From contig NW_020825330.1 in assembly GCF_003286085.1 (NCBI RefSeq), forward strand, positions 124,001 through 188,000: DNA of 64,000 nucleotides. The letters run 5' to 3'. Position numbers and translations under genes: made by a program. Shown here piece by piece: positions 13,601 to 23,899 of this stretch (within the stretch, counting starts at the first letter, position 1; every line of letters starts with the position of its first letter). This stretch comes from Drosophila persimilis (taxonomy: Eukaryota > Arthropoda > Insecta > Diptera > Drosophilidae). The notes beneath the pieces are model-generated. The model ran no database searches and had not been told where the DNA came from. It saw only the letters and a program-made list of their open reading frames with translations.

Positions 13601-15598
13601 GTTTAATGTTAACCCCAAACCGAATCTAGCTCCCGCGACTCACGCCATAGCCGCCCCCGCTATTGGCGCCTCGTACGCCTTGGGAGTGGGGCACACGGCC
13701 CCTGCCCAGATCCAGAGCCTGGCCTACGCAAGTCACGGCTATGCCGCCGCCCCAACCGTGGCCTACGGCGGCCACTACGGGCCTCAGTACGGTGGCGGCC
13801 ATTATGCAGCCACGGCCCCGGCCCTGCAGCTCTCGGGAGTGGCAGTGGGACACTACGGACACATCGGACACCTGGGCCTGGGCGCAGGTCTCGGCTATGG
13901 GTATAGCGGATATAACTCCGGTCCGGCCCTGTCGCATGGCTACGCTCAGGTTGCCGCCGCTCCCGCTCAAGTTGTGAAGTATGCCGCCACTCCAGCCTAC
14001 GGTAGGTGCAAGCCCGGATCCTGATGTTGCCCCTTCACCAATACCCCGCTAACTTCCGCACCCTCCGCTGCACTCTCTTCGCACTGTCACTGCTTCCGTA
14101 GTAATTTGTGAGCGATGTTCAACTAATTTTACAGAAAGCTTTCGACTCTAAAATACCACAGCCGCCATGCTGCCATGCACCCATCGGGGGTAGCTATCGA
14201 TACTGCAATGGGGGTATGGGGGAAATGGGACATAGAAAAGTTATCTTCTGCCGGACTGTACTGCGGAAATTTATTGTGTTTTCGCCTCTCCGCCAAGTGC
14301 ACTTGGCAAAAACAAACTCTAGGGCAAGAACAAAATACTAAGCGAAAGTTTTGCTTCCCTGGACAACAGGCTATGAGTGAGATGAAATAATGTCAGAAAG
14401 CACCCACGTAGAGAATACTCAAAAGAAACAAAAGTCGAAAATGATCGACAAAAGTCATCCCAGCGATCGATTTGATCAAAGGCTTTACCGCTTGACAGGC
14501 ATGACAGGCAACAGGGATGCCCCTCTTGCATGACAGTCAACTCGCTATTGGAGGAGTCAATCGATTCAGCTGTCCGCCACCGTTCCACACACAAACAAGA
14601 CACAGGATAAACTGTTTTTGTCCGTCAGCTATCGATTTGTCTTGCCAGAAACAGATAGGGCATGTGCGGCGCGAGGCACTGGGAGCGACTGACAGGAGGC
14701 CCAATGCTCGGCCATGTAATCAATCATTCATTGCCCAATTGTCCGGGGTCCTCGCTGGCCCACTTCTTTAAAGCCGTCAGCCGTCAAACACCAGTTTGGA
14801 GTCAAAGTCTTCTAGTGGCCGCCTTTCACTGCCAAAAAAGTGCACTCGTCTGCATGGTGTCCCGGCAGATTCGGAATGTCCTAGTGTAAGCCATGGGCGA
14901 GTCTCCTGTGTCTGTGTGTGTGCGCCACTTGATTGATGTTATCTTGTCGGTTGATTGCTTAGGTACCACACTCCGAGGACAGCTGTGAAATGTGTGTGGA
15001 AATAAGCCTGGACTCCGGTTCCTGCGGTTGCCGTGGACAACCTCAAAGCAGGAGGACAGGACAGTATTGTCCAAGCAGAGAAAGGACTCTCTGGCCCGAT
15101 GCTAATTTGGGCAAGCTCCTGCTTGACTCTTACTCCGCATTTCTCTATTCTTTTCTCTTTCTCTTTCCCTCTTCCTCTCCTTCTTTCTCTGTTCTCTGTA
15201 GCTATATATTTCCATATATTTTTACTCTGTTTTTCCCCTCTTTGAGTGTATTTATGCTAACGTTCTGTCTCCATATTATGATCCTGTTCGCCGTATATAG
15301 CTCCTGGCATTATTGGACACGGCTACGCCCCCGCTGCGTACGCTGCACCTGCCTACGCTGCACCCGCCTATGCTACGCACCTGGGTGGCCCAGTGTTGAA
15401 GTGAGTAATGAGAAATTACGGAGTCGTTATTAATAGCGCCCCCCTAGAACCTACACCATTCTCGGACAGGTGGAAAAATATAATCGCACGCTCATCTCTC
15501 TTCCTCTCTCTCTCTCTGTCCCTCCCAGAGCCGCCGTAGCCGCACCCGCCCTGGTACACACATCGGTCTCCGGACACGGCATTCACTACGGCTACTAG
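10687..15598 (+). CDS. Retinin-like (CPLC-type) cuticle protein, five exons, 270 aa
   Basis: Exons are 10687-10698, 13242-13500, 13630-14001, 15301-15400 and 15529-15598. Together they give 813 nt, and phases agree at every junction. The first coding exon encodes only Met-Ala-Phe-Lys and joins to VILCVAAMAIACAQA to complete a signal peptide cleaved near residue 19. Residues about 35-80 (SVGNTQEHTVKGHYGQ, then a run of S/Y/Q and SISNDA) match the retinin-like domain pattern of insect cuticle proteins. The rest is Ala/Gly/Tyr/His-rich low-complexity sequence with repeated YAAPAYAAPAY, ending HYGY. Such proteins are secreted by epidermis and built into cuticle or the corneal lens surface. An ATG at 13212 (MAFMAFT) is also open, but that reading crosses the acceptor TTCCAG before 13242; the TATA box and the MAFK exon favour the upstream start. 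AATTAAA near 15937 and AATAAA near 16313 are possible polyadenylation signals. Confidence 0.88.
10699..13241 (+). other. First intron of the cuticle gene
   Basis: A 2.5-kb intron, from GTGCGT to TTCCAG, separating the four-codon first exon from the rest. It contains an AGGTC tandem at 11341-11360 and a full-length Helentron-like repeat at 11794-12893. Long first introns that split the signal peptide after a few codons are common in insect cuticle protein genes. Confidence 0.75.
11794..12893 (+). mobile_element. Helentron-like non-autonomous repeat (DINE-1/SGM type), about 1.1 kb
   Basis: It starts ATACCCGATACTCAAAATGAG and closes with the inverse motif TAGTATCGGGTATA near 12838-12852, followed by a tail reading ACTCACAACGTT. 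Near the left end is a GTCY microsatellite (11940-11980), a hallmark of DINE-1-type Helentrons. The core contains three diverged copies of a unit with AGAGCTAGAGCAACGA, then CCCCTTCCGCCCCCACAAAG, then GACGAAAATCTG, beginning near 12005, 12341 and 12476. No transposase or helicase frame is present. Related copies lie at 23559 and 46658. The family assignment comes from remembered features of obscura-group SGM/ISY repeats, not from a search. Confidence 0.7.
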
Positions 15599-18500
15599 GA
15601 AGGTTTCTCCGTGACCTGCACCCTGAACCGGTACCTGTACCAGTACCAGTCCCAGTACCCCCACCATTGTCACCATAAGCTCCAGTTCCAGCTCCTGCTT
15701 CTGCTCCCTCCGCCCGGACATGCATTCGTCCATCCAGAAAAGCATGCAACTAACGAACCAACGGATCCATCTGTCGCCCCGTCCCTGTCTCTGTCCCTGG
15801 CGCAGGCTAATAATAATAATAATAGGAACAATAATACTCAGAGCGTGTCGCCGGATCCGGCTCCAACTACGACTCGGGGTCCCGCTGTTCCACTCTTCCA
15901 GTACGGCTGTAAATAATGCCTTGGTGTAGCTCGACTTAATTAAAACTCGATTTGTGCACTGCAGAACGGCAGTGAGCCAGTGAAAAGTGCGGAAGAATGG
16001 GGAACAGTGACCGACCCAGGTGAACTGTGACTGTGACACGCTGCAACGTTGCCGATTTTCACCGAAAAATATGCCGCAATCCTCTGAAAGAGGGGATCCC
16101 TGGTCCCTGGTTCCTGGCACGCTCCGCGTTTTTTATTATTATTATTATGTTGTTTTTAGCTCCAGGGCTTAAGCTCTACGGGGAAAGGACCCCATCTCCA
16201 ACTTCAAACACCCCCCAATGCTGCCCTGTATACTGTATGTGTTTTTTTATCGCGGTTGAATTCAAGTTGTATTTAAACTTATTTTGTAAACTGACACGAA
16301 ATGAAAGTGGAAAAAATAAACCCATTGTTACTGACGACTCCCTCTATATGCGTTCGGGTGTGGTATGTCGACCTGTCGTTATATGATATATGATGCAGAC
16401 ATTGCATATATCGTCCCTCTATTTTGGGGAGCTGTTCTGAGATTTATTCGCCACGCCCCAGTTGATCAACGGATACTTTATGGCGCAAAACACGACATCG
16501 CATCCCCCGCGAGCCCTTGAACATACATAACTCTGGATAAACTCTGGACATACACATGTACTCGTACACGTACAGTGGGCTCCATGACAGTCAGAAGTAT
16601 CGACTGCACTCCTGTTTGAATCCAAGCACTTACAGCTGCAAGACGCACTGTCCATCCACATCCGTCCATTCCCATACATATAAATCTTTTGCTGATTTTA
16701 AGCCCCCGAAATGAATAGTGCAAAGTGCAAGGGCCCTTAAAAGCCCAAAAACCCATTTACGTCACTCGCATATGGCCCAAAGTCGATATCCCATCCGTTT
16801 ATTTTTGTCTTTGCCCAAAATACCCGCAGGCGCAGGAGGGTAGGAGGAGGTTAAAGGAGCACTTCTATGGCATTCAAAATGTCACTTGGTTTGAGTCGAA
16901 GTCTGTTCGCACTTCGACTCCAAGGACTCCCCATTGCACTATTCTACCACATTAATAAGCGTAAAATTTAAATAAATGCTCATCACTTTAAGCCGACAAT
17001 ACCCATCTAGCTCCTACTTTACGTACTACTTGATGTACTACATTCTTCTTTAACTAATTTTGCATTACTCTTGTTGGAAGTGGCCCAACATTTCCATCGA
17101 TGCATTGCTGCTATCCTGTTTTGGGGTCTGTTTCCAATCTGTTCTTAACATAATTGCTGTTTTATCAGGTTTAGGCCCACTGTTGTGGTTTTTAATTTGC
17201 TGGCCTACGAGAGGGAGGGTCCTGGAGGAATCTGCAACTGACTCGAGAAGTTGCAGGCTCCTTCTGTTCCATTTAGGGGAATGTTTTCCTAATTATCCCG
17301 CTAATTACGAAGCAGGGCTTCGTCGAGTGGGGAGCTCATATTTTTGGCTCTGATTGATGCTGCTACTGCAGTAGCAGTGGAAGGTGAAGAGGCAGTTGCA
17401 AGCTTGTTGCTGCCTCAAGCCGGGGGCAAGCAGTAGTGTCCAGAGGCATGCAATGGCCGTCATGGTTGTGGCACTATTTGCTCAAGCCCCTTCTGCCATT
17501 GTCCATTATCCTGGCCTTCTCCTCTCGTTTGGGGAAATGAACAGGATGCGGTCCTACGCATACATCGCACATACAGATGCACAGATACAATCACTCACAC
17601 ATGTCTGCACACACGTGGGTCTATTTTGTAACTGTATTTGCTTTGCGTCCCATTCGGCTAGTTTTTCATTTCCATTTTGTTTTCTTTTTTCGGCTCCGTT
17701 TCCTCTGCATTTTGTTGTTGTCTGTCCGTTTGTCGACACATCGGTCGACACCAAAATGGGAATTTTCCATGCAAATAAGTCGAGGGGAGAGCTGGGAAAA
17801 TCAGTGTCTGGCTTTCAGGCTCTCACTCTCATTCTGTGCCAAATGGCGATGGGTTTTTCCAATTAATATTCATCCGACGAAGGGATTGCGGATCTCTAAT
17901 TGAATTACTTTCAAATGTTACCATCCAGTGTGAACAAGCCTTCAATATTTGTATTATTTCTTACCTTGGGTCGCGTTATGGTCGGTCAGGTCAGTCGTCC
18001 TTTGTATCCATCCCTATTTATGTTGTTCGCGTGGCTTTGTCAGCGGGCTTATTTTTTCCCTCGTTCTTTTCCCCTCTACTTTTCTAATGCAATTGTCGTG
18101 TTTTTGGCTCTGGGTCCCACTGTTCCTTCAGCTGTTTCTTGGCAGCAGTATTTCTTGGCGTTAGCTTCGACTTACAGTTTACATTGGCAGATGCAGAGCG
18201 CAGATGCACCCAGAGCGATGCCGTCCTTGGTAGCAGGTGGCCAGAGGAATCCTCAAGGACGTTTCGCTAATGCCATTCACTGTGATGAGGGAGATGCAAC
18301 TCTGGAAGCCACATGCTTCGTTCACCCACCTGTTCGTAAGCGAGTGTGCAGGGTGTGCAGAGTGTGCACCCGACAAAAATTCGATGCAGACTTAAATGCA
18401 GATAGTGGCTTCTCTCAGATACACATGTGGCAAACACTCGAATGATGCAAACCAATACGAGAGGTCTTTATATGTCCAGTCCTTGACATCCCTCTGGGGG

Positions 18501-19170
18501 TACCCAAGGCGATTGCCATCCATTGTATCCTTTGAATTCTTTCACTGCCTCCCACCCCCACCATCGCCAAAGCCGGCAGCAGAAAAGGCTTTGCTTTGCC
18601 ATGCATTTCCATGGATATTGTATCTATTAATAGAGCCACCTTCCGCCTTCCCACACCAGATACCCAATTGTGGTGGTGAGCTGATAAATGGGACCATTGA
18701 AGCTCCAATGCGATTATAAACTCTACAACCACTCTCAATGGGAACAAGCAATCTGTTTTCTTCTCCAAGCCACAGAGTAACCCAGCCACCCATCCATCGA
18801 AAGTGGGCAGAAGTTGGTGGCGGAGATTAGTGATGAGAACGGGGGAAGAGCGAGAGTTCGATGATGCTTCGTGGTTGCAGATGATAGTCCACAATATCGT
18901 GCGGCGATGTTCTTGTTCCGTGTCATTCAGAGATTGATAAAATCACACATACGACACGCGTTCCAACCCTCATTCGTGACTCCTATTCTCTCTGAGCAGA
19001 GACCCTAACCAGAGATCCGACCCCTCGTAAACAGAGATATCCGATTTCATCATTCCTAACCATTTTTGCATTTGTTCACTTTGAATTTTAACAAAAAAAA
19101 AGAGCCTTAATAGATCGAAAAAAAAACTTAAGAGAGAGGCGGATCCTGTCGCTCCTCCTTCTTCTGCTGA
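15599..19170. other. Intergenic region, no supportable gene
   Basis: It begins with the 3' UTR of the cuticle gene (AATTAAA near 15937, AATAAA near 16313). It includes an AATAAT array (15807-15840) and a TTATTATTATTATTATG tract near 16131. The open frames here are low-complexity or lack splice and codon support. Confidence 0.5.
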
Positions 19171-22100
19171 CTAGAAATTGTAGTTAAGATTGCCACTGCT
19201 GAAGCTCACGTGGGAAACGTCCGACGAAGGCTGGAACGATGAAGAACCCAGTACGGAGGACATTGGGACGGCCATTCCGTAGCTCTGGGTGGTTGTTGGG
19301 GCCAGTTGGCTGCTGGCAAACTGCTGTTGTTGTTCGCGCAGCACGTCCTGCTGCTGCTGCTGAAGGAAGCCCATGTGCTGCTGGGTCGAGTAGAAGTCGC
19401 CACCCGAGCTGGCAGGGACACCACCTCGGCCTCCTCCTGATCCTGAGTAGATGTCGCCCGCTGAGTAGGCGGCACGAATGCCCTGTCCTTGAGCTCCTCC
19501 TTGGCTGACGGAGAAACGTCCAGCCTGCTGCTGCAGACCGTTGGAGCCGAACTGCGGACGACGATAGACGAAACGCGATCCAGCGGCTCCTGCGGAATCT
19601 GGTTGGGTCTGTGGCAGGGCCTGGGACTGGGACTGGCCCTGGCCAGGTGCTTGGGGCTGTCCGATCGACATGTCCGGATAGAAGTGGTAGAGCTTCTGGA
19701 GCAGCTGTTGTTGCTGCTGCTCAAACTCCACACGCTGGCGCTGGTAGTCAATGAAGGCAGCCTGCATCTGGTCAGCATAGGTGGGCACGGGGGCGCGCTG
19801 TCCTGCGGCAGCCACGTCGGGAGCTGCCACTCCCGGCTGTGCAAGAAGTTGCTGCTGTTGTTGCAGCAGCTGCTGGGCCTGAAGTTGTTGCTGCTGTTGC
19901 AGCAGCTGATGCTGCTGCTGGGGAGTGGATACAGCAGATGTCTTGAGCTTGCCCCCACGCCCAGCTGGCACGCGTCCTGGAGCCTGCTGCTGATACACAG
20001 ACGAATATTGAGGTCCTGCTGCCGAAAAGCCAGGGAATGGAGTAGGATTTCGCTGTTGAAAGAGAAAGCGAAAGAAAGGGAGAAATGGGAGACGAGTTAG
20101 AAGTGTCTTTGAAAGAACTGAGCACAGTGAACCGCGATAATTTGCCCCGCTATCCTAACGCATTGAGACCTAAAGAAGTCTTACCAGTCTCTCGCCATGG
20201 CTTTGTGCACGGGCTTTGTGTGATCTCATTTTTCGCTGATGAAAGGATCCCACTGCTGAACAACTGAAGTGGAGATATGCGGATTGTTGCCGAAGGAACG
20301 ACCTAATTTGTGGCCAGTTCAAATGTTTTAAATTCAAAATCTAAAATCTAAAAAATTATATTTTGAGAGCAAAAATTACAAATACACCGAACCGATACGC
20401 ACTGACGAAGCGAACAAATGAAATTAAATCAGATGTTAGATGTCAAATGGATACCCCAATGAGCCCCTGACAGCTGTATATACCTGGAACCGTTAATCGG
20501 AAGCCTACTGAGATCTCGTATCCCAATCGTATTGCTCACGCGATGCCAGCCGCCTTAAAAGCAGGGAGTGGACCGTGGACTTGTCACAGTGGAGAGATGA
20601 GGTCTCAGGTGATTGGATTGCTCGTCGGACTGGTTCTGGGTCTGGCTTGGGGCCGACCGCAGGGCCCCTTCGATAATTTGGCGCTGGGCGCCATGAACGT
20701 GGCCGCCAATATAGCCGAGGCCGTGCAGGGAGGAGCTGCCATCAATCGGGATTTGAACTTCGATAATCCCTTAATGACCGTGCACTCGAAGACGGCCGTG
20801 GGCTTTGGGGATGCCATGCGGCAGCCTTCAGGCGGCGACTCCTCCGAGTCCGAAGAGCGAAGGAGACGGAGGAAAAGACGCAGCTTACGCCGGACCAAGC
20901 GGATCAAACGCGCGCCCTGTCACTGGAAAATGTCAATGACCACCGAAGCTGCCGGCGACGATGAGGTGGAGGCGCGCAAGAAGCGGGCCCGCAAGCGAGC
21001 CGCCAACAACGCCTCCAGATCTCGCATTACTCTCAAGAAGATCACTAAGAAGAGCAGCAAGAAGAAGCTCCTTCGAAGGAGACGACAAATGCCCTCGGAG
21101 GGAGCTGGTGGCGGACAGCAGCAGGCAGCGGCGACCCTCGGCGACCGCCTCAAAGTCATGTGGCTCTCCCTTGTGGACAACGTAACGGATGTGGTGCAGC
21201 AGATGCGTCAAAAGATATCCAGTGCGGTAGGAGCAGCCAGTGCCGGTGGCAACTAGGTGGGAACCCCACCGAAAGTGTTTTTTTTCGTCTTGCATATAAG
21301 TATAATAAAAGTAAATGGAAACCAGATCTAAATGGAAAACATGAGCAGCTCCAGGAAGGGAGGGAATCAGGTAAATCATGGCATGACACTACCATGATAT
21401 TATCGGATACCATGGGACATGGGACATGGGTCACGCTTTCCACTTCCGGCCCAAAGCATGAGAAGCATTTGAACATTAACGTGGAGCGCCTAATCAGACG
21501 TCAATTTACAATCTGCACGCTTATCTCAGTACAAAAGCGGGTATTGAGCGACTATAATTCAACAGTTGGCCAAATGACTTCCGCACTCATCTACGCGCTT
21601 ACTCTGATATTCGTGCTGAATGCGGCCAATGGTGAACGGGCGGCAGTAGATGAGCTCGACGTGGACTACTCCAACGAGTACGACGATGTGCGGCCCCATC
21701 TGTTGTACCCGGACGAGTCGCGGCTGGACAGGCAAATCAGCAATGCTGCTCGGGACTTCGAGCAGGGTATCAGCAATGCCTGGCAGTCGATAGTGGATTC
21801 AGTCCGCACCTATTTCGAGCAGCTCAAGAATTTCTTCAGCGATGGACGCGAGCCCAATGCCGGCAACGAAGTATTCTCCATGGATGCATAGCATCTGATC
21901 TGGTTGCTTTTGACTGAATAAAGTTTGATGGAATACATGGGAATATGATCTTATTAAGGGAATGTACTCCAACAGAGGTCGGGTGTACGTAAATTGGTTA
22001 TTTCGTTAAACACCTATCTTTTTTCGACCTAAGCGATATGGCAATTATATCACATGCAACACAAACGTGAACGACGGCCATTATGCCATGATATCTGTCA

Positions 22101-22935
22101 CTACATTTATCTGAATCTACGAATCCGAACAGGAAATACTTCGAAGAGGAAGCTGCATCAGCGATGCAACCGAGTAATTAAGAGATACCGATTCCCACCT
22201 CGCGGCTAGTTGGATTTGTTGTCCACAAAACATGCTTAAATATTCCACTGGCCTCGAAGCAGCTTCCATTTCCATTGCTGAATCGAATCCATTATGATGA
22301 CACTCCGTCTGACTCTGTTGCTGGCTGGTTGGTGGCTGTTGGTGGCCTGCACTGCCGCTCGACCACAGGTTAGGCGACGCGAACCCAAGGGGAGATATTC
22401 TAAGCTATTCTAACCTACTTCTAACTTCGACAGGATCTGGGCACTGGCATGGCACTGGCCATGGGGCAGGTGAAGCAGCTGATGGAGACTGGCGGTGGTG
22501 CGCGCCAGCAGCAGAGCGTTGAGGTTCTGGGCCAGAGGGTGGACGGAGCTATGAACCTGGGCTTTGGCGAAGCCATGAACCTGCCTCTGTCTGGCTAAAT
22601 GGGGGAAACCAGAAATCACTAGCACTTGCAGATGATATGCTAGACTCCATTGTAAAATGGTGAAATATATGTTCGTTTTCCAGCACTCGACTTACCAGTT
22701 GCTCCTCCTGCTGTGGCTGAAGCTGTGCCTGTTCCTGTTCTTGTGCCTGTGTCTGGAGCTGCTCCTGCTCCTGCTTAGCCGCTCCGTAATAACGGGTGAA
22801 TGTCTGCTGCAACTCCGGCGTCTTCACGCTGTAAGAGTTCGTGTTGGCATCCGTGTGGAAGGAGACCTGCGCCTGGCAAGCTTCCTGCTGGCCGGCCAGG
22901 ACTAGGCCTGCCATTATCAAGGCCACTGCAAGCAT
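19171..22935 (-). CDS. Gln-rich secreted protein with host intron carrying three nested genes, 373 aa
   Basis: Exon 1 (22935-22696, 80 codons) encodes a signal peptide (AVALIMAGLVLAG) ending near EACQA. It continues with VSFHTDANTNSYSVKTPE and a Gln/Glu-rich stretch, and stops at donor CTG|GTAAGT. Exon 2 (20052-19171, 293 codons) follows a CAACAG acceptor in matching phase 0 and starts RNPTPFPGF. It has long poly-Gln/Leu runs, a segment predicted to form a helix around FIDYQRQRVEFEQQQQQLL, Gly/Ser-rich repeats, and ends NLNYNF. No known catalytic domain is visible, and the low-complexity, secreted design suggests a structural or extracellular-matrix product. The 2,643-bp intron (20053-22695) contains three plus-strand genes. 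I do not recognise an orthologue with confidence. A competing first exon at 20233-20189 also fits in phase but lacks a signal peptide. Confidence 0.75.
20476..20510 (+). promoter_or_regulatory. TATA promoter of nested gene 1
   Basis: GTATATA at 20476-20482 is followed about 30 bp later by CTACTGAGATC, a weak initiator, and then by the nested gene's start codons. It lies inside the minus-strand host intron. Confidence 0.5.
20597..21256 (+). CDS. Nested gene 1: small secreted protein with a very basic middle, 219 aa
   Basis: A single-exon frame inside the intron of the opposite-strand Gln-rich gene. The start at 20597 gives an ideal signal peptide (MRSQVIGLLVGLVLGLAWG), then RPQGPFDNLALGAMN. 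An in-frame ATG at 20543 would add 18 residues in front of the signal and is less likely. Residues about 20-85 end in VGFGDAMRQPSGG. Residues about 90-175 are dominated by Arg/Lys, including two clusters that look like furin-type cleavage sites, with one Cys (APCHWKM). The C terminus (about 185-219) is a predicted amphipathic helix, WLSLVDNVTDVVQQMRQ. AATAAAAG near 21303 is a plausible polyadenylation signal. The N-terminal part resembles nested gene 3 and the C-terminal part resembles nested gene 2. Function unknown; a processed cationic peptide is only a guess. Confidence 0.75.
   Translation: MRSQVIGLLVGLVLGLAWGRPQGPFDNLALGAMNVAANIAEAVQGGAAINRDLNFDNPLMTVHSKTAVGFGDAMRQPSGGDSSESEERRRRRKRRSLRRTKRIKRAPCHWKMSMTTEAAGDDEVEARKKRARKRAANNASRSRITLKKITKKSSKKKLLRRRRQMPSEGAGGGQQQAAATLGDRLKVMWLSLVDNVTDVVQQMRQKISSAVGAASAGGN
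21574..21891 (+). CDS. Nested gene 2: small acidic secreted protein, 105 aa
   Basis: A single-exon frame within the host intron. The start MTSALIYALTLIFVLNAANG is a clear signal peptide. The mature part is acidic (DELDVDYSNEYDD, then RPHLLYPDESRLDR). It ends in an amphipathic helix, ISNAWQSIVDSVRTYFEQL, and a short tail. There are no Cys residues after the signal. A TCAGT initiator-like site at 21526-21530 and an AATAAA at 21917-21922 fit a compact transcript. An upstream ATG in the same frame at 21160 belongs to another reading through the end of nested gene 1 and is not believable as a start. Function unknown. Confidence 0.78.
   Translation: MTSALIYALTLIFVLNAANGERAAVDELDVDYSNEYDDVRPHLLYPDESRLDRQISNAARDFEQGISNAWQSIVDSVRTYFEQLKNFFSDGREPNAGNEVFSMDA
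22294..22598 (+). CDS. Nested gene 3: small secreted protein, two exons, 79 aa
   Basis: Exon 1 (22294-22368) encodes MMTLRLTLLLAGWWLLVACT and ends Ala-Ala-Arg-Pro-Gln at donor CAG|GTTAGG. A 65-bp intron ends in TTCGACAG. Exon 2 (22434-22598) begins DLGTGMALAMGQVKQLMET and ends MNLGFGEAMNLPLSG. Phase is 0 at the junction. The whole product is a signal peptide plus about 55 residues without Cys. The ARPQ start and GFGEAM motif match nested gene 1 (GRPQ, GFGDAM). TTAAATATT at 22236-22244 is a possible TATA element. The 3' end lies under 100 bp from the opposite-strand exon 1 of the host gene. Function unknown. Confidence 0.75.
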
Positions 22936-23070
22936 GTCCGCGGGAGAATGATTTACGGACGAGCACTAATTGTAATTGGTTCTACTCGAAGCTCGTGCTC
23001 TCCGTTGCCACGTGCGGCTCGTTATCGGCTGCTTATCGGAGTACGCGACACGGCGAAAAGCGACTATGAA

Positions 23071-23108
23071 TGTGCAGCGCCCGCTGTCTGCCCCAGCATT
23101 ATATATAG
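23071..23108 (-). promoter_or_regulatory. TATA promoter of the Gln-rich secreted protein gene
   Basis: On the minus strand, CTATATATAA (23108-23099) precedes a GCACATTC initiator-like site at about 23073, roughly 30 bp downstream. The ATG at 22935 follows after about 135 nt. This supports the 22935 start over the internal alternative near 20235. Confidence 0.6.
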
Positions 23109-23558
23109 TGCCCCAGCGGTTCGATTAACCAATTCTTCAGCGACTGTCAGCGACTCTCTCTTCCCCCCTCGCCCAATCACCTGCTCTCTTTTTTACCCCC
23201 ATTCGCTTACGACATTTGCTATGCAGAAACGGCAGACGGCCAAAAAATCGTGAGTGTTTCCACTACGTGTCACCACCCACCTACTTAGGGTAAAATCATC
23301 CATCTCTGTGATAATATCCTTTAATAGAATTTCAGTGATCGATTTCGATAATTTGTTCGTCTCTTGGATCCCTGGGAAATGTCGACACTTCTGGAACGCC
23401 TTCTCCAATATTATAATGCTCCATAATTGCATTTTTATTTTAATTTTTCTGTTTTCTTTTGTTTTTCTGTTGGCTGTTGATAACTTTCTTTAAACTTTTT
23501 TTCCGTTTGAGAGCAATGTGTTCGGAATATGGAATGTGCAGACGGAAAAAAAAGAGGC

Positions 23559-23889
23559 AACGTTTTGAGTTGCTGCTACGGCCGCCACTCTACATTTAAA
23601 CCCGATACTTAGTCTGTATACCAAAAGTGCTTGCTCTAGCTCAAATGGTCTCTGCGATCTGTGGATGACACAGATTTTTCGTAATTTGTGAGGGCGGAAG
23701 GGAGCGAGCCGTTGCTCGTTGCTCTAGCGCTTATAGTCTATGACAAGCATGGCTCAATCGACTCCTCTATTGATGCTGATCAAGAATATATGCATATATG
23801 GTCGGAAACGCTTCTTTCTGGACGTTACACACATCCACTTTCATCGGAAGTCTAATATACCCCTATACTCATTTTGAGTATCGGGTATA
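23559..23889 (-). mobile_element. Inverted, internally deleted Helentron-like copy
   Basis: Read on the minus strand, this begins ATACCCGATACTCAAAATGAG near 23889 and finishes with AAGTATCGGGTTT and a tail equivalent to ACTCACAACGTT near 23559. Compared with the 11.8-kb copy it keeps both ends, but lacks the GTCY tract and most of the internal repeat units (about 330 bp against 1.1 kb). Confidence 0.7.
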
Positions 23890-23899
23890 AATACACGAG

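Noticed and set aside
17900-18445. 181-codon plus-strand open frame with hydrophobic start
   Set aside because: No signal, domain or splice context; composition looks like random AT/GC-mixed intergenic DNA.
20189-20235. Possible alternative first exon (MRSHKARAQSHGERL) for the Gln-rich gene
   Set aside because: It splices in phase (CTG|GTAAGA to 20052) but has no signal peptide, and no core promoter was seen for it. The exon at 22935 has a signal peptide, a matching Gln-rich composition and a TATA box.
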